In this document: positions 57,201-64,000 of the stretch, piece by piece
Position numbering within the stretch: the first letter of the stretch is position 1
Layout: every line of letters begins with the position of its first letter
DNA from: Seiridium cupressi
Lineage: Eukaryota; Ascomycota; Sordariomycetes; Amphisphaeriales; Sporocadaceae
Assembly: GCA_036674765.1 (NCBI GenBank)
Contig: JARVKI010000006.1
Span: 434,001-498,000, forward strand
DNA: 64,000 nucleotides
Reading direction: 5' to 3'
Notes under the pieces: generated by a model
The model's database searches: none
What the model saw: only the letters and a program-made list of their open reading frames with translations
What the model was told of the DNA's origin: nothing
Translations under genes and position numbers: made by a program

Positions 57201-59380
57201 ATTCTCGAACGACCGCCCTGAGGAAGGCTAGTTCTACCATCAACGTGAGTGAGCCCTCCCTTATACTCTCTCCGTTGGCCGAACATCGGCAGCTCGTCAA
57301 AACAAAGCAATCGAGGGGATTTGATATCTGTTCAACACGAAAGAGAAGCTTTAGTGTCTAATCACCACTCAGGCTTCCTTCAAAAAGGATTCGCAACGAT
57401 CACTTGCCACCCAACCCGGCAATGGCTCGAAGATTCCCTCACCGCTAGCAGCGGCAGCTCAAAATGGCGGTCGCGTGACAACAGTGGCTTCAAGGTCACC
57501 ATATGCATCGATCTCCGAAGCACAGAAAGAAAAGAAGATCCAAGACAGGGTATTTGCTACTTTTGATTACGACATTATCTTCTAGATTGTGCTGACTCTC
57601 GTAGGATTTTATTCTTTCTGTCCTAGAAACCTCCGTGACCAAGCGGGATGCCCGCGCTTATATGAACAAGTTTGTCCCGCTGCTCCAGCAGAAGGGGGCG
57701 ACAGGCTTTCAACAGCACACAAATGGCGCCGGCAAGGAATCCGGCCGCATCGAAGATGCCTTCGAAGTAGTCGCGGGAGCTTCCCAAACACCTGCCACGG
57801 TGCCGCAGCCTGTTTTCGTGGCTCTAGTGAAGATTAGAGCCCCACAGGAATGCGAAGACGACACGCTTCTTGGAGTTGGAAGGACTCTGGTTCAACTTAA
57901 GAAACTCGGATTGACCAGTATAGTCGTCGTTGACTGCGACTTGCCATTGGAAGATGAACCTGCAAGGCGACGAAAGACTAACTTGCAAGCTAGTCGCATA
58001 GCAATGGCGATCGACAAATACGACGAACCGGGGGCTCGCATAATCCAGTCGCCGATAACTATTGGAGACTCTGCCGGCAAAGATACCTCGCCGTTCACTT
58101 CCGAGGATCTCTTTGTCGGCAACTCGAAGGATCTTATGGATACTCTTCAAAACGAGATCATACCAATTATCCCATCGATCGGGTACACCGAGGATCTGTG
58201 TTCGTTTCGATCGGTAGATTCGAACGATGCAATCATCGCACTGGCCCGGCAGCTGTCGGGGTTGCAGTTTCTAGGTCAACCGCCTGAAGATGCCCAGATC
58301 ACTCGATTGCTGAAGCTGGCAGAAGTTCATCGACTTATCATCATCGATCCCGTTGGAGGTATTCCTGCCTCGAACCAGGCCACCGGACGTTATATGTTCT
58401 TGAACCTAGAGCAGGAGTACGAAGAGCTCACCAAGCACCTCGCGGGTTCGATTGCGGTAGACTCACTAGGGCCCAAGGGAGATAACTTTTATCACTTGAA
58501 AAACGCAGAGTTGGCGAGGAAGGCTTTATCGCTACTGCCGCCCACAGCATCAACGGTCATCACGACTCCACAAGAGGCTGCAAACAATAGATATCAGGAG
58601 GAGCCCGACCTCGATTGGGCAATGGTCGGGACTAGGAGGAAGCAAAACCCGCTCATCCACAACCTTTTAACCGATAGGCCTGTTCAATCGTCATCTTTAC
58701 CGTCAGGTCGTATTCGCTCAGTGGTGACGCCATCTGGAGCACCTAGGCGGATCGGCTCTCTAACAACGCTGGCAAAGCGCGGCATGCCTCTTACAATCTT
58801 TCCGGACCCACGTATTTCTCCCTGGAAACCACCTCAAGCAGGTGAAAGAGGCCTGAAATTGACAGACCCAAATATCGATCTTGCCCGCCTCGTCTACCTT
58901 ATCAACGACTCCTTTGGACGACAACTGGATGTTGAGCATTATCTCAAGAGAGTGGAGAACAATCTTGCAGGCCTTATCATTGCCGGCGAGTATGAAGGAG
59001 GTGCCATCTTAACCTGGGAGAGCCCATATGGGCCCGATGGTCCCGAGACGACGGAGCCATCCCGGATGGTACCCTACCTTGACAAGTTTGCGGTGCTGAG
59101 GAAGAGTCAAGGGGCCGGGGGAGTGGCAGATATAGTCTTTAATGCCATGGTACGGAACTGTTTTCCGGACGGAGTGTGTTGGAGGAGTAGAAAGGACAAC
59201 CCAGTGAACAAGTGGTATTTTGAACGATCCAGGGGCACGATGAAGATCAAGGATATGAACTGGACTATGTTCTGGACCACCCCGGACTTGTCCACAGACC
59301 AGCAAAAGTATAGCGACTACGAAAGTGTTTGCCGCGGTGTGGAGCCATCGTGGGCGGATAAGAAACAGATACTCGACTAG
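57197..59380 (+). CDS. arg2: Mitochondrial N-acetylglutamate synthase (arginine pathway step 1)
   Basis: Model: 57197-57244, 57373-57549, 57605-59380; 666 aa, introns of 128 and 55 nt. It acetylates glutamate with acetyl-CoA, the first step of ornithine/arginine synthesis, in mitochondria. Seen: an N-terminus rich in Arg/Ser/Ala without acids (MNSRTTALRKASSTIN), fitting a matrix presequence; FILSVLETSVTKRDARAYMN at the start of the conserved region; an amino-acid-kinase-like domain with LGLTSIVVVDCDLPLED and VHRLIIIDPVGGIPA; and the C-terminal GNAT acetyltransferase with LAGLIIAGEYEGGAILTWES, VPYLDKFAVLRKSQGAGGVA (acetyl-CoA loop) and GVCWRSRKDNPVNKWYFERS. Yeast ARG2 is the homologue; Neurospora calls it arg-14. 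Splicing into exon 3 is forced because the ATG inside it would truncate the domain. Short upstream frames suggest translational control. Confidence 0.93.
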
Positions 59381-60285
59381 ACAGCAATAGTTAGGCGTAC
59401 AAAAGCATGCGCTCGACGGAACTCGGAATGTGACTAGTCAATATATGCTTCTTTGGATTTTCCGACTTGGCCACTGGTGCAAAGTCATGTCAGTGATGAT
59501 TCCGGCAGAGAAAACATAAACGCGGGGCGGTCAGGGAAGAAAGGGTGGGGTCTTCTTTGTTGATAGTGGTTCATTGGCGTACTCCAGGAGTGCATCGAGT
59601 CAGTACCAAGAGCGATTGCAACTCGAGAGACCCGTTGTTATGACGAAGTGATGGGGTCTATGGCATCCGCGAATTCGGGCCATTTTACAAATGTGATTCC
59701 CAGTGGGTAACAGACAGCACAGCCGAAGCCCGCGATTCTGTCTGGGGGTCAGATGGGCCTTCGTAACAGTTTGTGTGACACCAGAAGATAGCCATAGGGC
59801 CACGCAGCGCATCGTAGCGAATGAATGCAACATGGAAGAAAGAATGAGGTGACAGCTCAGATGGAGGCTGCATATGTAGATCTGGGCTCAGATTGCCGGT
59901 ATAACGCCAACTATTAATAGCACAATAGGACAGATGCTGCTATGCCTCAATGCGATGGCCGGATAGGGATGTTGACGCTCCAAGCCCCTGCAGTGTGGTT
60001 GCTGTTTTCTTCGAAAGTTCTGGATTGTTCAGGTAGGCACGTTGCACATGACGACGGCGGGGCGTGCGCCTATAGGAGGGGAGGTTGAGAGAAACTTGCG
60101 TTGGCGGGCAGCCTCACCACCTACCCACCTTTTGCTTTGACACAACTCCCACTCTCGGGCAGCAGCTATTTTTTTTTTTCCTGCATACTCCAACTCCCAC
60201 GTCCAACCCGAGAAATCTTTGCCGTTCTTTCGCAAAAGTCGCACACGAACCTCTAGTCGATTCTACCCCCTGCGAAAAAGTGAAG
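59381..60285. promoter_or_regulatory. Intergenic/promoter region of the Hsp88 gene
   Basis: The left part is the 3' flank of the synthase gene. The right part holds candidate stress sites: TTCGAAAGTTC at 60010-60020, containing a GAAnnTTC pair as in heat-shock elements, and AGGGG at 60077-60081, a possible STRE. Both are short and could be chance. Confidence 0.45.
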
Positions 60286-62656
60286 ATGAGCGTCGTTGGT
60301 GTCGATTTCGGTACCCTCAACACCGTCATCGCTGTTGCGAGAAACCGGGGTGTTGATGTTGTGAGTATACCCCAATCCGCAGCCTGCACGCCTCTGCGAG
60401 TATGCGCTCTCCTGCAACCGCTTTGCTGACATCAACTCCCAGATCACCAATGAAGTCTCAAACCGAGCTACTCCGTAAGTCCCGATTGTTTTCAACTGCA
60501 CTCTACCCCTCCATTTACTGGCCGCGCAGAGATACTGATGGTCATGCCTCTGCAGTTCCCTCGTCGGATTCAGCCCAAAGAACCGATACCTGGGCGAGCC
60601 CGCAAAGACCCAAGAGATATCCAACCTCAAGAACACTGTCAGCTCTCTCAAGCGCTTGGCAGGTCGGAGTCTGAAGGACCCCGACGTTCAGATCGAACAG
60701 CAATATGTCTCAGCACAACTGGTCGACGTCAACGGCCAGGTCGGCGCTGAGGTCTCATATATGGGAGAGAAGAAGCGATTCACGGCAACCGAGCTGGTAG
60801 CCATGTACCTCAGCAAAATCAAGCAGACTACATCCAACGAGCTTAGATTGCCAGTGGCCGATCTCGTGATGAGCGTACCTGCCTGGTTCACCGACGTCCA
60901 GCGCCGCGCTTTGATCGATGCTGCCGAGATTGCTGGCCTGAGGCCCCTTCGTCTCATCAACGACACCACTGCTGCCGCCCTTGGCTATGGTATCACCAAG
61001 CTGGACCTGCCAGGCCCCGAGGAGAAGCCCCGCCGTGTGTGCTTCATTGACATTGGTCACAGCAACTATACCGCATCCGTTGTGGAATTCAAGAAGGGTG
61101 AGCTTACAGTCAAGTCAACCGCTTGCGACAGACATTTTGGTGGTCGTGACTTCAACTTGGCCCTGGTCAACCACTTCCAAAAGGAATTCAAGGGCAAGTA
61201 CAAGATCGACATCACCACGAACCCCAAGGCCATGGTCCGTGTTGATGCCGCCGTCGAGAAGCTGAAGAAGATTCTGTCTGCCAACCAGCAGGCTCCCCTC
61301 AACATCGAGTCGCTCATGAACGATGTCGATGTCAGCGGAATGATCACGCGACAGGAATTCGAGGCTCTCGTCGAGCCGGTGTTGAGCAGGGCCACCGTTC
61401 CTGTGGAGCAAGCTCTGGCCGAGGCCAAGCTGACCAAGGAGGATATTGATTACATTGAGTTGGTTGGTGGATGCACACGTGTCCCGTCCTTGAAGGAGAG
61501 AATCCAGGCATTCTTCGGAAAGACCCTCTCCTTCACTCTCAACCAGGACGAAGCCATCGCCAGAGGTTGCGCATTCAGCTGTGCTATTCTCTCCCCTGTC
61601 TTCAAGGTCCGTGACTTTGCCGTCCAGGATATCTGCACCTACCCCATTGAGTTCTCGTGGGAGAAGGACGTCGACATTCCCGACGAGGATACCAGCCTTA
61701 CTGTCTTCAACAAGGGCAACGTCCTGCCTTCGACCAAGATCTTGACCTTCTACCGCAAGCAGGCCTTCGATTTGGAGGCTAGATATGCCAAGCCGGAAGA
61801 TCTACCAGGCAAGATGTCGCCCTTTATTGGCCGCTTCTCGGTAAAGGGTGTCAAGGCTGACCCGAAGACCGAGTTCATGATCTGCAAGCTGAAGGCGCGC
61901 GTCAATATCCACGGTATCCTGAACGTCGAGAGCGGTTACTACGTGGAGGACCAAGAGGTTGAGGAGGAGGTCAAGGATGAGGCAAAGGACGGTGATAAGA
62001 AAGACCCGGACGCCATGGAGACTGACGACAAGAAAGACGACAAGCCCAAGACGCGGAAGGTTAAGAAGCAGGTGCGCAAGGGCGACCTGCCTATTGTCGC
62101 TGGTACAACTTCGCTCGACGAGTCCGCCAAGAATGCTGCTGCCGAGAAGGAGTCCAGCATGGTGATGGAAGACAAGCTTGTCGCTGATACCGAGGAGAAG
62201 AAGAACGAACTCGAGACATACATCTACGACATGCGCAACAAGCTTGACGATCAGTTCGCCGAGCTTGCCAGCGACGAGGAGAAGGACAAGCTTCGGGCTA
62301 AGCTGACTGACAGCGAGGTAAGATATTATCAAGTACATGTAAGCTTTGAATAGCAGCTAACCGTTTGGCAGGACTGGTTGTACGAGGACGGCGAGGATGC
62401 CACCAAGGCTGTGTATATCGCAAAGATGGACGAGATCCGTGCTATGGCGGGCCCGATCACCCAGCGTTATTTCGACAAGATCGAGCAAGAACGTGCCGCT
62501 GTGCAAGCCAAGCTTGATGCCGATGCAGCTGCCAAGCGTGCTGAGGCCGACTCCAAGAAGCCAGCGGAGGAGGACGCAAAGAAGGGATCAGAGGCCACTA
62601 AGGACGAGCCGATGACCGACGCCGATGCACCGCAACCTGAGACGGAGGAGAAATAA
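60286..62656 (+). CDS. hsp88: Hsp110-family chaperone Sse1/Hsp88
   Basis: Model: 60286-60360, 60443-60474, 60556-62317, 62372-62656; 717 aa, introns of 82, 81 and 54 nt. Sse1/Hsp88 is a cytosolic nucleotide-exchange factor for Hsp70 and holds unfolded clients. Seen: the ATPase start SVVGVDFGTLNTVIAVARNR, SNRATPSLVGFSPKNRYLGE across the second splice junction, LINDTTAAALGYGITKLDLP, FIDIGHSNYTASVVEFKKGE, IELVGGCTRVPSLKERIQAF, then a peptide-binding-like part, an acidic Asp/Lys linker (about 505-540) typical of Hsp110, and a helical C-terminus ending in Ala/Glu/Lys-rich sequence. FGTLNT in place of the FGTTNS of canonical Hsp70s and the long linker place it in the Sse/Hsp110 class. The 32-nt second exon is small but well supported. 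Confidence 0.96.
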
Positions 62657-63091
62657 ACAATCCGTCAGGTGATGGATTGGCATGATGCTTGATGATGCGT
62701 ACGTAATGCGGATACATGAAGATTTCCCTGAATGGCGTGCTGGATCAGGCATAAAGAATAGATAGACTTGAAATGATGAGATTTGTTCATGAGCATACGG
62801 GAAATTCTCTTATTGCACTGTGAATGTGACTAATGTTTCCCATGAACAGAGAAACGCTGTGACAATGAGAGCTTGTCAAGCCCACGACGAATATCTACTG
62901 ACCAGTGAATTGATGGACCTATGGAACTAACACCTGGTCCATCCGAACATGACCGACTGCGACGACCAGTAACACGAACGGTATGCAGGGTTTCCTCGTT
63001 TGAGTTATGTATCTTACTTCAATATTCCGATATACCATCTGAAGGAATGAGGATTTTGGACAATCCCGTACTCGTAAGGTAACTACGTCGA
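62657..63091. other. Intergenic between Hsp88 and the terminal hypothetical gene
   Basis: Two genes converge here. No feature is recognised. Confidence 0.5.
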
Positions 63092-63663
63092 CTATAACAT
63101 TCCGATGTTGATATCCGGACCTAATCTCGATTGCAGACCAAACTCTTCCTTGATTTTGTGATCAGACCACCCTAGGATCTGGGTGTACCACTTCGATGAG
63201 CATTTTATTTCTTGACTATCTGCTTTCCATTCTGGCCGTTCGTCGTCCAGGTCGTTCTCTGCGTGTTGATCAGACCACGTCAGTTGGTGCTATGAATCAT
63301 AAGCCGATGAAACCCACCTTCCCAGAATTCCAATATGCATGTCCCAAAGTCTAACTCTGTCGGAAGTTCTTGTTCGGTGCAGTCCACTTCTTCCGAGTCC
63401 GTTATTCTGATCAGCAAAGCCCGGATGCTTGCACCGGTATACATGGCGTTGCTTTTGTTACGCACGATGACGACCTTGCCCGTCCCGACAAACCGGAATG
63501 CTATTGTAGACGATAGAGCTTTTTTCGAATTAGGGAATACGAAGTAATCTTCTGCCCACTGTAGATGCTGGATCCATATTTTGCCGCTAACTGTACCGTC
63601 CATATTGGGCAGAGTATTGTATGGCAGGGCTTGCCGTGGTGGGAGTAGAAGAGGGTTGTACAA
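63092..63663 (-). CDS. Hypothetical protein, 3' part; 5' end unresolved
   Basis: Two exons seem sound: 63663-63318 and 63258-63092 on the minus strand, with a 59-nt intron (GTGGGT..CGCAG). The joined frame continues TCILEFWEENDLDDERPEWK and ends DINIGML. The 5' limit is a guess: the frame is open to about 63663, where CTAACCGCCGAG may be the end of another intron, and upstream sequence to the window edge has no clear first exon. Its content is mixed hydrophobic/charged with WIQHLQWAEDYFVFPNSKKA and GKVVIVRNKSNAMYTGASIR. I do not recognise the family. The rest may lie beyond 64000. Confidence 0.45.
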
Positions 63664-64000
63664 CCTCGGCGGTTAGCAGCTCTGGGATGTCAAAGTAGTC
63701 TGAATGGGGTATATTAGATATGAGAGCGTCAGTGTATTAGCACTGCAACGTACTCGTCGACACAGTCGTCCACGTATGGTGATGGAACTAAAGGAACTCA
63801 TAGTCGGCCCAAAGGACAGCGCATATAACAAAGGCTGAAGTATATTGATTCGCAATTCAAGTCGTTCTCTTTGTCCATGGCTCCATTCCAGACGAAAGAA
63901 AACTCCCGCTCAAGGTATCTGGGGATATTCCAGATAGATTTGTTGCACTTTCTAGTAGCATCGATTAATGACATCCAATCCCAAAATATTTGAGAGCACA
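63664..64000. other. Window edge; possible 5' exons of the hypothetical gene
   Basis: Minus-strand sequence such as YFDIPELLTAE (about 63673-63705) looks coding-like in one frame but I could not join it to the downstream exons with compatible phases. Confidence 0.25.

Overview
This window is nuclear DNA from a filamentous ascomycete (Pezizomycotina). The evidence is short spliceosomal introns (about 48-130 nt, GT..AG, CTAAC/CTGAC-type branch points), a Zn2Cys6 regulator, a leucine-zipper GATA factor of the AreB/ASD-4 type, an Hsp88-type chaperone, and an intron-containing class II tRNA-Leu. I cannot place it to genus; the protein flavour fits Sordariomycetes or Leotiomycetes. There are no prokaryotic operons, CRISPR arrays or intact transposons.

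Layout. 0.4-1.7 kb: Spo7-like subunit (-). 2.4-2.9 kb: a broken orphan reading frame. 3.56-3.66 kb: tRNA-Leu(AAG) with a 16-nt intron. 4.2-9.7 kb: a divergent pair, a LamB/YcsF (PxpA-type) protein (-) and a 1234-aa biotin carboxylase/KipA-KipI/biotinyl fusion (+); this matches the lactam-utilisation (lam) locus as known from Aspergillus nidulans. 11.2-12.0 kb: a decayed intradiol-dioxygenase-like gene. 12.7-13.8 kb: AreB-type GATA factor (-), behind a promoter dense in GATA sites. 17.0-22.8 kb: three ribosome/translation genes, KRR1 (+), ENP1/bystin (-, 12 exons including a 9-nt microexon) and HGH1 (+); ENP1 and HGH1 share a divergent promoter. 24.9-26.8 kb: PHO84-type phosphate transporter (+). 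27.1-27.7 kb: small DUF427 protein (-). 28.8-30.5 kb: flavocytochrome b2-like dehydrogenase (+). 31.6-34.2 kb: cullin-1 (+). 35.3-36.4 kb: a hypothetical gene crossed by an in-frame TAG. 37.4-39.8 kb: Zn2Cys6 regulator (+), convergent with a DHA1-type MFS transporter (-, 40.3-42.2 kb). 43.7-45.2 kb: ALG7/GPT (+). 46.4-49.1 kb: PHD-SET protein of the Set3 type (-), followed by about 4.9 kb without a recognisable gene. 54.0-56.1 kb: amidase-signature enzyme (-, 8 exons). 57.2-59.4 kb: mitochondrial N-acetylglutamate synthase (+). 60.3-62.7 kb: Sse1/Hsp88 (+). 63.1-63.7 kb: partial hypothetical (-).

Most genes are housekeeping and unrelated, as usual in a fungal chromosome. Two themes stand out. 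Nitrogen: the lam pair, AreB, an amidase and the first enzyme of arginine synthesis. Ribosome assembly: KRR1-ENP1-HGH1, whose two promoter regions carry the identical 12-mer CGATAAGATAAG, which resembles the yeast PAC element. Exon boundaries below were read by eye from splice signals and reading-frame continuity; none has been checked against transcripts.
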